DNA of 64,000 bases from Halanaerobacter jeridensis (GTDB lineage: Bacteria; Bacillota; Halanaerobiia; Halobacteroidales; Halobacteroidaceae). The notes under the pieces are model-generated. The model was not told the origin of the DNA, searched no databases, and saw only the letters and a list, made by a program, of their open reading frames with translations. Numbering within the stretch: position 1 is the first letter of the stretch; each line of letters opens with the position of its first letter. Below, piece by piece: positions 24,457-33,611 of this stretch. Where the stretch lies: positions 62,001-126,000 of the forward strand of contig NZ_JAFBDQ010000002.1 in NCBI RefSeq assembly GCF_016908315.1, read 5' to 3'. Both the position numbers and the translations under genes were made by a program.

Positions 24457-25154
24457 ATTATATTTGGGAGCTAATTATTAAGGCTAAAAATGAGGAAAAA
24501 TCTTTAGAAGATTTAAGATTTAAATTACCTGAAATATATTCTTCTTATTTGGAATTGAGTACTGAAATGCTTAATTTTAATGAGGTAGAATCAGAGATAG
24601 AGGTTAACCCTTATTATAGATTTTTTTTAATTTTCAAAGATTTATTTGACCCTAATTATGTTGAGAACCAAGAACTACGTGAAGTATTATTGGATGTTTT
24701 AATTCATTTTTTAGGCGAAATTGATTTATATCAAGGTATGAATAAAACTGAATATCATAAATTATTTATCTATCGCGAATTGCTGCAGGGCTGTTTTGGT
24801 TCTGAAGTAAGGAAGGGCATTAGAAAGTTTTCCCGTAAGGAAAAAAATATTTTAATAAATAACATTTATAAGTTTTATTACACTGGAGACCAAATTTATT
24901 ATTTCAAAAAGACAATTAAACAAATGTTTAAAAATTCTATTGTCTATGTTAATGGAGAAGAGACAAGGGATAATAAAAACGAAATTTTATTATATATCGG
25001 TGTAGTTCCTAATCAAAATAATAAGCAGAAATTAGAAGTAATTGAAACATTATTTTTACCGATTAATTTTGTGACTATCACCTATTGGCAGTATCATTTT
25101 GGCATTATTGCTTTAGAAGAAGCAATGAAAATAGGTGCTACTGCTTTATATTAA
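24453..25154 (+). CDS. Injection-locus structural protein of unknown function
   Basis: 233 residues, soluble, mostly helical up to about residue 160, ending in a beta/alpha part (NEILLYIGVVPNQNNKQK; LPINFVTITYWQYHFGIIALEEAMKIG). Translation is coupled to the preceding gene by an ATGA overlap, implying equimolar or interacting products. No known family is recognised. The next gene begins 17 bases after its stop. Confidence 0.6.
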   Translation: MNYIWELIIKAKNEEKSLEDLRFKLPEIYSSYLELSTEMLNFNEVESEIEVNPYYRFFLIFKDLFDPNYVENQELREVLLDVLIHFLGEIDLYQGMNKTEYHKLFIYRELLQGCFGSEVRKGIRKFSRKEKNILINNIYKFYYTGDQIYYFKKTIKQMFKNSIVYVNGEETRDNKNEILLYIGVVPNQNNKQKLEVIETLFLPINFVTITYWQYHFGIIALEEAMKIGATALY

Positions 25155-25171
25155 AGAAAGGAGTAATTATC

Positions 25172-27814
25172 ATGTCTTATCGCTTAAACCCAGGTCAAAC
25201 AAATTATCGTAATAGATATTTTACTAGAAGTGAATTAGAAGAAATGTCTACTTATACTCTTCATAAAATTTGTCGAGAGTATAAAATAATCAAAGGTTAT
25301 CAAAACTCTTCTAATCGTAAGCGTTTAATAGAATTAATTTTAAAATATAGAGGAAAGAAAATATCTCATTTGATTGATCATTCTCAAACAGGAGGTTTTA
25401 ATCGTTTACAAAGTATTTTAAATCAACAGTTAGCAACTGAAAAAGATGCCAAGCAGCGAATAAAGGTACCAGCTAAAATGATAGTCTATCCTAATATCGG
25501 AGTCAAAAAAGAGGATATGTATGAAGTAATTACTAAAGATTTATTAAGTGAATCGAATGTATTATTAGTCAATGATAGAAATTATTTGTGTGGTATTTTT
25601 AACTTAAAAAAATATAAACAGCAAAAAAACAAATATTACTTAACTGCTGCTAAAAAGAATTTGAGATTAGATGGTTTAAAGAATAAGAATTATAGTTTTT
25701 TATTTTTCGATAAAAATGATTCTGAGTACTTACACAAAGCGTATTATCAAGAAGAACGACTACCGCCTCGTAGTTTAAGTTGTTATAAAGTGCCGCTAAA
25801 TGATTTTGAAACTAGGGAGTTAGAAAAAACTAAAGCAATACTTTGTATTGATTTTGGTACTTCTAATACTACAGCGGGGGCATATTTAGATAATAACTAT
25901 GTTTCTTATTTATCGACGAATGATATTTTAAATAACCGGATTCAAATTGACCAGACTAATTTTGTTAGGTTCTCTTATGAAACTTCACGACAAAAAGAAT
26001 GGATTGCGATGAGTCCGACTATAGTTTATGTTTTAGATTGTAAAGACCAAGACAATATTAAATTTTTATTTGGATATCAAGCAAAACAGCAGATGAAAAA
26101 GAAAGATTATTCTACTAAGGCTAGTGTATTCCAAGGAATCAAAAGATGGGTTAATACTTATCAAGTAGTGGAAGAAATTCATGATGAAGATGGGAATACC
26201 ATGAAGATTACTCGTGGGGAAATTATAAAAGCCTATTTAGAATATATAATTCAAAAAGCTGAACATCAATTTAAATGTAAGTTTAAGCGTGTTCACATTT
26301 CTAGTCCTGTAAAATTGAAATCACAGTTTGGTACAATGTTTGAAAATATTATTGAGGATTATGAAATTGAAACTAAAGATATGCTCGATGAAGGTGTTTC
26401 TGTTCTTTATAATACAATTATTAATCAGATCGATAAGCGCAAATTTTATAATGGTCAAGAACATAAAGCATTAGTGATTGACTTTGGAGGGGGAACTACA
26501 GATTTATCATCTTGTTTGTTTAAAATAGAAGAGGATGATATTTCTTATAAAGTTAAAATAGAAACTAGTTTTGAAAATGGAGATACAAACTTTGGTGGTA
26601 ATAATTTAACTTATCGAATTATGCAATTTATGAAGATTGTATTTGCTCATTATTATCAGAATGAGGGCCAAATGATAGATATTGATGAGTTAATAACTGT
26701 TCCCCAAGGTAATATGTTTAGGTATGTAGATGAATTTGGAATCAGTGAGATTTATGCTGATTTAGAAAAGAAATATGAAGAAGTAGAAACTATAATTCCT
26801 ACTAAGTATAAGAAGTATGAAAATAAAAGTAGCGATGATTATCAAAAGGTAAAGAACAATTTTTATTTTTTATGGGAAATAGCTGAAAATATGAAAAAAG
26901 AATTCTACAAGCGGACTAATATTTTACGCAATAAGTTTGATTCAGCGGAATTTTCTCAAGGAGGCAATGACTTACATGTTACCTCTTTAAATAAATGGAA
27001 TTTATCAATTGTTAAAGAGGGGTTATTAGAACAGATTAATCGCTTTCCTGATGTTGTATTTAATATTAAAGAAATTAGTAAGTTGATCAAAGCTGATATT
27101 TATAATATTGTTCGCAAATTTTTAGAGAGATTTTATGAAAATAGAGAGTTAATGGATTATTCTATTTTAAAACTGACAGGACAATCTTGTAAAATAGATA
27201 TTTTCAAAGAAGCTTTAAAAGAGTTTGTTCCAGGGAGAAGTATTGAATATAAAAGAGAAAAAACAAGTAAAAGCAGTATTGAATTAAAACTCTCTTGTCT
27301 TAAAGGAGTTATTAAATATATGAAGGCTAAAAAGTTAGGGGATATTGAAGTTGATATAGAGCAGTCAGCTCCAATTATTCCTTATGCAATAAGTGCTCAT
27401 TCTTATACTACAGTTACTAGAGAAGAGGTTACTCTAATTGAAAGTCAACAGCGAATTAATCAAGCGACAGGAAATATTTCTAAGCCTTTAAGTACAGAAG
27501 AAATAAAATTTTATTTAAAGACTGATGAAGGGGTACTCAAAAAAGAATATATTTATGAAAATAATTGGGAGCAATATGAAAAGACAAAAGTAGAACAGAT
27601 TGCAGAAAAGTATCAAGGTAAAATAATTCAACATGATACAGATACAATTAGGAATAATGAGGTTAAATTCTTTTTGTTTACCGAAACTGGAAGTTGGGGA
27701 TTTTTTGTATTACCGTTATGTAGAAGAAAAGATCAGCTATATGTAGGTCCCAAAAGATTTTTCACCTTTGAAGATGATTTATCAACTTTAGATTTCTTTG
27801 ATGGTCTAAAATAA
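25172..27814 (+). CDS. Hsp70/DnaK-like ATPase with N-terminal SAP-like domain
   Basis: 880 residues from ATG 25172, 8 bases behind AAAGGAG. Residues about 14-60 (TRSELEEMSTYTLHKICREY...KRLIELILKY) resemble a SAP/HeH helix-extended-helix domain. The actin-like ATPase fold starts near residue 222: phosphate-1 motif AILCIDFGTSNTTAG, phosphate-2 motif LVIDFGGGTTDLSSC near 435, then GDTNFGGNNLTYRIM, all Hsp70 hallmarks. It lacks a canonical DnaK substrate-binding domain; the C-terminus is unique. A J-domain gene follows at 29005, making a dedicated chaperone pair plausible. The role in an injection locus (sheath or baseplate assembly or recycling in place of ClpV) is inference. Confidence 0.82.
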   Translation: MSYRLNPGQTNYRNRYFTRSELEEMSTYTLHKICREYKIIKGYQNSSNRKRLIELILKYRGKKISHLIDHSQTGGFNRLQSILNQQLATEKDAKQRIKVPAKMIVYPNIGVKKEDMYEVITKDLLSESNVLLVNDRNYLCGIFNLKKYKQQKNKYYLTAAKKNLRLDGLKNKNYSFLFFDKNDSEYLHKAYYQEERLPPRSLSCYKVPLNDFETRELEKTKAILCIDFGTSNTTAGAYLDNNYVSYLSTNDILNNRIQIDQTNFVRFSYETSRQKEWIAMSPTIVYVLDCKDQDNIKFLFGYQAKQQMKKKDYSTKASVFQGIKRWVNTYQVVEEIHDEDGNTMKITRGEIIKAYLEYIIQKAEHQFKCKFKRVHISSPVKLKSQFGTMFENIIEDYEIETKDMLDEGVSVLYNTIINQIDKRKFYNGQEHKALVIDFGGGTTDLSSCLFKIEEDDISYKVKIETSFENGDTNFGGNNLTYRIMQFMKIVFAHYYQNEGQMIDIDELITVPQGNMFRYVDEFGISEIYADLEKKYEEVETIIPTKYKKYENKSSDDYQKVKNNFYFLWEIAENMKKEFYKRTNILRNKFDSAEFSQGGNDLHVTSLNKWNLSIVKEGLLEQINRFPDVVFNIKEISKLIKADIYNIVRKFLERFYENRELMDYSILKLTGQSCKIDIFKEALKEFVPGRSIEYKREKTSKSSIELKLSCLKGVIKYMKAKKLGDIEVDIEQSAPIIPYAISAHSYTTVTREEVTLIESQQRINQATGNISKPLSTEEIKFYLKTDEGVLKKEYIYENNWEQYEKTKVEQIAEKYQGKIIQHDTDTIRNNEVKFFLFTETGSWGFFVLPLCRRKDQLYVGPKRFFTFEDDLSTLDFFDGLK

Positions 27815-27848
27815 ATATTAAATTTAGTAATTGAGAAAGGATGATATT

Positions 27849-28619
27849 TTGTATAATAATCAATTCCCATTTTTCAATAGAGGTGCTATTTTAAAAAAAG
27901 AGCTATTGAAGAATTTACGTGATTTCCCCCGTGATGTAGTGGACCTTTATTTTGCTGATTACTCAGAAGGGGTTTTAGCCGGAAGTGCTCTTGAAATTGT
28001 AGGAGAAGAAATTGTCATCCAAGCAGGTCTTATTAAGTTTAATGGTCGGATATATTTGCTAACTGAAGCTGAAAGAATAGCCTATCAACCGACTAATGAA
28101 GATATGATAATCAAAATTAAATTTCCTACAGCTGAAGAAAGTAATGAATTTAAAACTTGGGATAGCGAACTATTATTGAGTTCGGGAACGGAATTAGCAG
28201 AAAATGAATTCGAATTAGGGAGATTTAAGCTGAGGGAAGGAGCAAAATTAAGGACAGATTACAATGAGTTTTCTGATTTTGCTACTGAATACAACACAGT
28301 TAATATTATTCATGTTAAGTATTCTAATTTAGGGAAATTTACTATGCATCCCTTAATTATGGATTTTTTCGCACATAAAATTTTAAATAGCGATACGGAT
28401 AATCAATTTGATATTTCTTTTGCCATGCAAACTCTCCAAGCAAGAACAGTTAGTAGGGAGTTAATAAAAAGTTATTTAACAAGAAAATTAGAATTAACGC
28501 AAAAGAGTTATAGCAATTTAGAAATATATAATTATTTAACTCAAATAATTAGGCAGTTATCGCGGTATCAATTTAAAAACACCCAAATGAAGCGAGAGAA
28601 TAAAATATTAATAGATTAA
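27849..28619 (+). CDS. Injection-locus protein of unknown function, possible baseplate/adaptor
   Basis: About 256 residues. TTG 27849 is 5 bases behind GAAAGGATG and is preferred over TTG 27831. The N-terminal segment (FPFFNRGAILKKELLKNLRDFP) is followed by a beta-rich region (SALEIVGEEIVIQAGLIKFNGRIYLL) of the kind found in phage and T6SS baseplate proteins such as TssK or tail-collar domains, and a helical C-terminus. Similarity is only at the pattern level. It is the last gene of the structural group before a 385-bp spacer. Confidence 0.55.
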   Translation: MYNNQFPFFNRGAILKKELLKNLRDFPRDVVDLYFADYSEGVLAGSALEIVGEEIVIQAGLIKFNGRIYLLTEAERIAYQPTNEDMIIKIKFPTAEESNEFKTWDSELLLSSGTELAENEFELGRFKLREGAKLRTDYNEFSDFATEYNTVNIIHVKYSNLGKFTMHPLIMDFFAHKILNSDTDNQFDISFAMQTLQARTVSRELIKSYLTRKLELTQKSYSNLEIYNYLTQIIRQLSRYQFKNTQMKRENKILID

Positions 28620-28626
28620 TCTTATA

Positions 28627-28910
28627 TAAAGTGTAGCGGCGGGATTAAGATAAAATGATTTCTTCACTCCTGAATCTAGTTTGATTCGTCTAAACTTGTA
28701 AAAATAATTAAATTTAACTTAATTAAAAGAAATTAAACAATACAAAATTTAATTATTTTTTACTTCATTAAGACTTGTCTACAAACTAGATTTAAAGTCG
28801 TTGTGAAACAATTTTATCTTAATCCAAGGCAGTCTTACTTTAATGGTGGGAGCAGGAATAGACTATTTTGAGATTACTTATTTTTTGATTGTGCACTTTG
28901 GTTTTGACTT
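28627..28910 (+). repeat. Large structured intergenic element, copy A
   Basis: Starts AAAGTGTAGC. It contains nested perfect helices: GGATTAAGATAAAAT (28642-28656) with its complement at 28811-28825; AATCTAGTTTG (28673-28683) with 28782-28792; AAAAATAATTAAATTT (28700-28715) with 28745-28760. It is followed by AGTCTTACTTTAAT and the dispersed GCAGGAA repeat. A second element at 49450 has the same plan and inner motifs ATTCGTCTAAA and ACTTCATTAAGACT, but different arms. No gene is seen in this spacer. Confidence 0.7.
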
Positions 28911-28943
28911 TATGTTTTTAGCTTTTGACCTAAACTGTCTTAA

Positions 28944-28973
28944 TATAAAGTGGCACAAAAGTGCTACTTTATA
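28944..28973 (+). repeat. Short hairpin upstream of the J-domain gene
   Basis: TATAAAGTGGCAC-AAAA-GTGCTACTTTATA (one mismatch). A related palindrome with GTGGCAC/GTGCCAC and TTTATATRGAT lies at 40303-40333, also just upstream of a gene. Confidence 0.6.
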
Positions 28974-29004
28974 TGGATAAAAAAGAAAGGAGCAAAATAA
29001 TTTA

Positions 29005-29433
29005 ATGAAAAATTATTATAAGATTTTAGGGGTTAGTTTTGATGCAGAATATGCAGAAATAAAGAAAGCCTATCGTAAATTATCCAAAAAGTATCATCCG
29101 GATATTAGTAAGGAAAAAAATGCTGAGCAGAAGTTTAAAGAGATTACTAAAGCCTATGAAATACTGAGTTCAGAGGAAAGTAGAGCAAAATATGATCAAA
29201 AACTAAAGCAGCATTCTCGGCAGCATAGAAAGAGTGCTAAGCAAAGTCAAAAGAAAAGTAAATCACAGAGCAATTTTAGTCAAGGTGATTTTGATAAATT
29301 TGAGGAGCGATTTAAAGACTATTTTGGTTTTGATCCTGAAACTAAAGAAAAGATCAAGGAGGAGGAAGATGAAGGTGAAGGTTTAAACACAGATGATTTA
29401 TTCAACAGTTTTTTTGGGGTAGGTAAGAAATAA
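29005..29433 (+). CDS. J-domain (DnaJ-type) co-chaperone
   Basis: 142 residues. The first 70 form a J domain: [30 protein letters not shown] with the HPD motif that stimulates Hsp70 ATPase, then [14 protein letters not shown]. The rest is a Lys/Ser/Gln-rich linker and an acidic tail; there is no Gly/Phe or zinc region, so it is not a general DnaJ. Being encoded near the Hsp70-like gene at 25172 it is probably its specific partner. AAAGGAG precedes ATG 29005. Confidence 0.85.
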   Translation: MKNYYKILGVSFDAEYAEIKKAYRKLSKKYHPDISKEKNAEQKFKEITKAYEILSSEESRAKYDQKLKQHSRQHRKSAKQSQKKSKSQSNFSQGDFDKFEERFKDYFGFDPETKEKIKEEEDEGEGLNTDDLFNSFFGVGKK

Positions 29434-29453
29434 ACAAAGGGAGGATTTGAGTT

Positions 29454-30086
29454 ATGAAGAAGTTCTTGCGGCTGATTAATATTCCTCGTCATATTAGAAA
29501 TTATTTATTGCGACGAAAAATCAAGCAGAATAAAAACCCTGCTAAAACGAGAAGTAATAAAGGAATGTGGCTGAAAGTTATTAATTTTTTGATTATTGTG
29601 GGAGTTATAGGTGAATTAACTTATCTGAATTTGAAATATAAAAATCCATATTTATTTTTTAGTAGTCTAGGCATAGTTGCAGTAATTTCTATCTTTTTTT
29701 TAGTTAAAAAGATTAGACAATTTAAAGATAATGAAGTCGAATATCAAAATATTAACAAGCTGATTTTAAAGGATGATACAGGGAAGATAATTGAACAGTG
29801 GACTTTAAATGATAAAACTGCCCTATTAGTAGGAAAAAAAGCCGAAGTTAATAATGTTGATGTAGATTTGTCGCGGGCAACTTATTCATCTTTGATCAGC
29901 CGAGAACATGCTGTTTTAAATAATGCAGAGAACAAGTGGTATTTTGAAGATTTAGATTCTTTAAATGGTAGTGGGATTCGCCGCAAATATGATAGTAAAA
30001 AATCCAAAGTAAATCCTGGACAACCATATAAAATAAATGCTGGAGATACTCTGTATATTGCTAATACTAAACTAATGATTCAGTAG
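29454..30086 (+). CDS. Membrane FHA-domain protein
   Basis: 210 residues. A basic N-terminus is followed by two transmembrane segments (about residues 40-58 and 64-84: VINFLIIVGVIGELTYL and FFSSLGIVAVISIFFLV). The C-terminal half is an FHA domain with LISREHAVLNN and DLDSLNGSGIR, which binds phosphothreonine. In T6SS loci Fha proteins are activated by kinase PpkA and reset by phosphatase PppA; a kinase and phosphatases are encoded just downstream. Topology puts the FHA domain in the cytoplasm. Confidence 0.82.
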   Translation: MKKFLRLINIPRHIRNYLLRRKIKQNKNPAKTRSNKGMWLKVINFLIIVGVIGELTYLNLKYKNPYLFFSSLGIVAVISIFFLVKKIRQFKDNEVEYQNINKLILKDDTGKIIEQWTLNDKTALLVGKKAEVNNVDVDLSRATYSSLISREHAVLNNAENKWYFEDLDSLNGSGIRRKYDSKKSKVNPGQPYKINAGDTLYIANTKLMIQ

Positions 30087-30104
30087 AACTTAGGAGGGTA
30101 AATT

Positions 30105-30641
30105 ATGAATATGAGTAGATGTCAAAACGGACATTTATATAATCCAAAAAAGTATGATAAGTGTCCTTATTGTGATGCAGATGTGTTAGAAGAAAACCAA
30201 AATTCACAGCAAAGTCGTCCGCAGCAACAAGAACAAAATCAGCCCCAAACTGGTGAAAAAACATTAGCCTATTGGGATGGTCAGGACGGATCTAATCCCG
30301 TAGTGGGTTGGGTAGTTTGCATTGAAGGAGTAGAAAGAGGTCAAGATTATCAAATCAGGAGTGAAAGAAACTTCATTGGCCGTTCAGAAGATATGCATAT
30401 TAGTATTAAAGGAGACCAGAAAATTTCGCGTCGTAATCATGCAATTATCAGTTACAATCCTAAAGAGCGTAATTTTGTGATGATTCCTGGTGCTGATACA
30501 ACTGGAATAGTTTATATTAATGGAGAAGCTGTCTATTCTCCAACAGATTTAACACCCTATGATGTAATAGATATGGGAGAGAGTAAATTTATATTTATTC
30601 CGTTATGTGGGCAACACTTTGAGTGGGAAAATGAAGTTTAA
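30105..30641 (+). CDS. Zinc-ribbon FHA-domain protein
   Basis: 178 residues. The N-terminus has a zinc-binding pattern (CQNGHLYNPKKYDKCPYCDA), then a Gln-rich linker, then an FHA domain (residues about 85-165: ERNFIGRSEDMHISIKGDQ, KISRRNHAIISYN). No membrane segment, so a cytosolic phosphothreonine reader, complementary to the membrane FHA protein encoded just before. AGGAGGG precedes ATG 30105. Spacing of 18 bases supports cotranscription. Confidence 0.85.
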   Translation: MNMSRCQNGHLYNPKKYDKCPYCDADVLEENQNSQQSRPQQQEQNQPQTGEKTLAYWDGQDGSNPVVGWVVCIEGVERGQDYQIRSERNFIGRSEDMHISIKGDQKISRRNHAIISYNPKERNFVMIPGADTTGIVYINGEAVYSPTDLTPYDVIDMGESKFIFIPLCGQHFEWENEV

Positions 30642-30671
30642 AAAAACAATCAGGAAGTTGGAGAGGAGAAA

Positions 30672-31502
30672 ATGATATTGGGTTTACCGCAACTTTTGTT
30701 AGTAACGATAACTCTATTAATTGCTCTTAAATTTGCTTTGGAGTATTATAGTAAAGATAACAGAGAGCTTCCTGCACTAAGTATTGCTAATGCTCAAAAT
30801 ATAGGGACTAGAAAAAGGCAGGAAGATTCTTTTGCTACTATTAAAGATGAAGATCAAGTGCTGGCTGTTGTAGCTGATGGAATGGGTGGTTTTCATTCTG
30901 GCAAAGAGGCGAGTGAATTAGTTACTAAAAACTTTATGGAACAATTTTGTAGAACTTATGATATTAATTCAGTCAGTCAATTTTTAGTTAATACTGTAGA
31001 AGATAGTAATCAAAAGTTACAACAAAGAATGGAGATTGAAAAAATTGGTACTACTTTAATAGCAGTTCTGTTAAAAAAAGATTTATTATATTGGATTGCG
31101 GTAGGGGATAGTCATTTATATTTATATCGTAATCAACAGTTAAAGCAGTTAAATACAGATCATATATTTGCTAAAAAACTACAAAATTCTTATCAGGCGG
31201 GAGAAATCAGTCGCTATAAAATGTTAAATCATCCCCAGCGTGAACGATTAACTAGTTATTTAGGACAAGAAAATTTAGCAGAAATAGATTATAGTATAGA
31301 TCCAATTGAATTGCAGAGAGGAGATAGGCTGGTTCTCTGTACTGATGGAGTTTATGATAGTATTTCAGAATTAGAGTTGAGTCAATTATTAAAGCAGCAA
31401 AAGGAAGACCAAATAGTAGCAGAAGAAATTATAGCAAAAGTTATGTCCAAAGGGCAACCTAAACAAGATAATGCAACTGTGGTTGTATTAGCAAAAAATT
31501 AA
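30672..31502 (+). CDS. PP2C-family Ser/Thr phosphatase
   Basis: 276 residues. One N-terminal hydrophobic segment (LPQLLLVTITLLIALKFAL) anchors it. The PP2C domain shows the metal-binding Asp of VVADGMGGFHSG, the DSHLYLY segment, CTDGVYDSI and the final QDNATVVV; all catalytic acidic residues are present. It would remove phosphate from threonines modified by the kinase at 33612, as PppA does in T6SS signalling. GGAGAGGAG precedes ATG 30672. Confidence 0.9.
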   Translation: MILGLPQLLLVTITLLIALKFALEYYSKDNRELPALSIANAQNIGTRKRQEDSFATIKDEDQVLAVVADGMGGFHSGKEASELVTKNFMEQFCRTYDINSVSQFLVNTVEDSNQKLQQRMEIEKIGTTLIAVLLKKDLLYWIAVGDSHLYLYRNQQLKQLNTDHIFAKKLQNSYQAGEISRYKMLNHPQRERLTSYLGQENLAEIDYSIDPIELQRGDRLVLCTDGVYDSISELELSQLLKQQKEDQIVAEEIIAKVMSKGQPKQDNATVVVLAKN

Positions 31503-31521
31503 ATTAGATGGAGGGACGGCA

Positions 31522-32622
31522 ATGAGGCGAGAAAATAGTGATTTCGGGACTAAATTTATTACTTCCCCCGGAGATTTTAAAATCAATAAAGATTATTTTG
31601 CTTATTTAGAATTAGATGACTATGCTTGTTGGGTCTTAGCTGATAGTTTAGATTCAGCTACAGATATCTTAAGTGCAGAAATAGTAGTTAATAGTATTTT
31701 AAATGATTTTAGAGAGAAACCATCTTTAAAAAAAAGAAAGATTAAGAAATATATTAAAAATTCTCACCAGCGATTAAAAGAAGAAAGTAGAACTATGAGT
31801 TTGCAGTCGACAGTATTAGTTGTAGTTAGTGATTACCATTCCCTACGTTGGGGTTATATAGGTAATACTAGATTATATCATTTACGGAAAGAAAAGATTA
31901 AAGCTAAAACTAAAGACCATAGTATTGCTCAGATGATGGTAGAGGTAGGAGATATAGGGGAACAACAGTTGAATCAGCATCAAGAAAGAAATAATTTAGA
32001 GCAGTATTTAGGTCAAGAAAAGAGTATTAGCCCTACAATTGCTAAGAAAACTGAACTGAAAGATGATGATATTTTAATTCTTTGTACTTCTGGATTTTGG
32101 GAGCATATCAGTGATTATGATTTAGAATCTGATTTAGAAGAAGTAAAAAGTCCTCAAGAATTAGTTGAAAAGTTAGAATTGAAAATGCTGAGTCAGGCTA
32201 GCAATAGTTTAGATAATTATTCGGTTGTTTCAGTATTTGCTAATAAGGTACTGCAGGAAAAAGTAGGAAAAAAGAAGTTTTCTATTAAGAAAATTGCTAT
32301 GATCTTAATCCCTATTTTGTTTTTATCTGGAGGAGTCTTTCTTTATAATAAACGAGTTAGTAAAATTAGAGCTAAAGTGATGGCTGCTAAAAGTAAATTT
32401 AATCGAGCTAACCGTCTGATTAAAAAAGGGCAGGGGCGAAAAGCTAGACCAGAATTACAAAAAGCTAAAGAGAGTTTTAAAAAATTAGGCAAAGATGAGG
32501 AAGTAGCTAAAATTAATAAACAATTAGAGCTTGTTAATGCTCAAGAATTAGAAGCAGAGGGAGATAAGAAGGTTACTGCTAAAGATTATGTAGGGGCTCT
32601 GATTATAAAGAATCAAAACTGA
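31522..32622 (+). CDS. Degenerate PP2C-like membrane protein, N-terminal part (frame break)
   Basis: 366 residues. PP2C fold but with key losses: ADSLDSATD in place of ADGMGG, and CTSGFWEHI in place of CTDG; only the final DN (LDNYSVVSVF) remains. It is thus probably a pseudophosphatase that senses or scaffolds. A transmembrane helix (IAMILIPILFLSGGVFLY) near residue 257 is followed by coiled/TPR sequence. The frame ends after KDYVGAL; a -1 shift near 32593-32597 continues into a long TPR region, so one base is probably missing here. Confidence 0.78.
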   Translation: MRRENSDFGTKFITSPGDFKINKDYFAYLELDDYACWVLADSLDSATDILSAEIVVNSILNDFREKPSLKKRKIKKYIKNSHQRLKEESRTMSLQSTVLVVVSDYHSLRWGYIGNTRLYHLRKEKIKAKTKDHSIAQMMVEVGDIGEQQLNQHQERNNLEQYLGQEKSISPTIAKKTELKDDDILILCTSGFWEHISDYDLESDLEEVKSPQELVEKLELKMLSQASNSLDNYSVVSVFANKVLQEKVGKKKFSIKKIAMILIPILFLSGGVFLYNKRVSKIRAKVMAAKSKFNRANRLIKKGQGRKARPELQKAKESFKKLGKDEEVAKINKQLELVNAQELEAEGDKKVTAKDYVGALIIKNQN

Positions 32623-33605
32623 TTTATTTAAAAGTAGGAGAGTATAATCTTAAAGAGATTGAAAATAAAATTTTCCGTTTGACCAGAATTTTAAAGGGAA
32701 AAGACTATGAGCGAGAAGGAACAGAATCTTATAATTCTGCTGCCTATAGTGAAGCAAAGCAGAAATATAATTTAGCCTTAGAAATCTATCGTGAATTTAG
32801 CTTGCAAGATGAAGTGAAAAAAATTGATCAGCAGTTAAAAAAGATAGATGAAAAGCTGAGTAATGATGACCAGAACAAGAAAATTAAAGAGATTAGAGCT
32901 GAAGCGAATGAGTATTTACAGATTGGGGATTATAAAAGTGCGATTAATAAATATATTGAAGCCAAAGTTATTTCTTCTAATTTAGGTTTAACTAAAGAAG
33001 TCAGTGAGATCAATAATAAGATCAAACAAATTAATAATCGTTCAATTATAAAAAAGGCTGAGGAATATGAGGATACTGCCGCAATTCAATTAAATAAGCA
33101 GAACTTCTCTGAGGCATTATTCAATTATAAACAGGCCGAAAAGATATATTCAGAATATGGATTATCAGATAGAATTTCTAAAGTTAGAGAAAAGGTAAAA
33201 AGTGTTAAAGAGATTAAATTATTAACTGAAGCTGAAAATAAAGAAGAACTAGGAGACAGACAGTTTGATAATCAAAAATATGAACAGGCTATAAGTAGTT
33301 ATCAACAAGCTCAAGAAATTTATAAAAATGCTCAATTAGAGACTAAAGCTAATAAATTAGGAGAAAAAATTATTAGTGTAGAAGTAGCTAAAACATTTAA
33401 CAAAGCTAAAGAATATGAAAAGTTAGGAGATCAGTTAGCAGGGGAAGAAAATTATAAAAAAGCAGTTATCAATTACAAACAAGCTCAAGGGATTTATAGT
33501 AAGGTAAATAAATTAAAAGATTTTAACCGAATTCAAGAAAAAATTGATAAAGCTAAAAATGAACAGAAAGGTTTTTTTGAACGTCTATTTTCTTTAAAGG
33601 AGTAA
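32595..33605 (+). CDS. TPR-repeat continuation of the degenerate PP2C gene
   Basis: The frame reads SDYKESKLIYLKVGEYNLKEI from the break onward, with no ribosome site of its own. It contains about five TPR-like units, each with Y/N-x-x-A-I-x-x-Y/K-x-x-A-x-x-I-Y (for example YSEAKQKYNLALEIYREF, YEQAISSYQQAQEIYKNA, YKKAVINYKQAQGIYSKV). On the outer side of the membrane segment this would be a periplasmic protein-protein interaction arm. It ends 6 bases before the kinase gene. Confidence 0.75.
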   Translation, partial: GSDYKESKLIYLKVGEYNLKEIENKIFRLTRILKGKDYEREGTESYNSAAYSEAKQKYNLALEIYREFSLQDEVKKIDQQLKKIDEKLSNDDQNKKIKEIRAEANEYLQIGDYKSAINKYIEAKVISSNLGLTKEVSEINNKIKQINNRSIIKKAEEYEDTAAIQLNKQNFSEALFNYKQAEKIYSEYGLSDRISKVREKVKSVKEIKLLTEAENKEELGDRQFDNQKYEQAISSYQQAQEIYKNAQLETKANKLGEKIISVEVAKTFNKAKEYEKLGDQLAGEENYKKAVINYKQAQGIYSKVNKLKDFNRIQEKIDKAKNEQKGFFERLFSLKE

Positions 33606-33611
33606 TTAACG

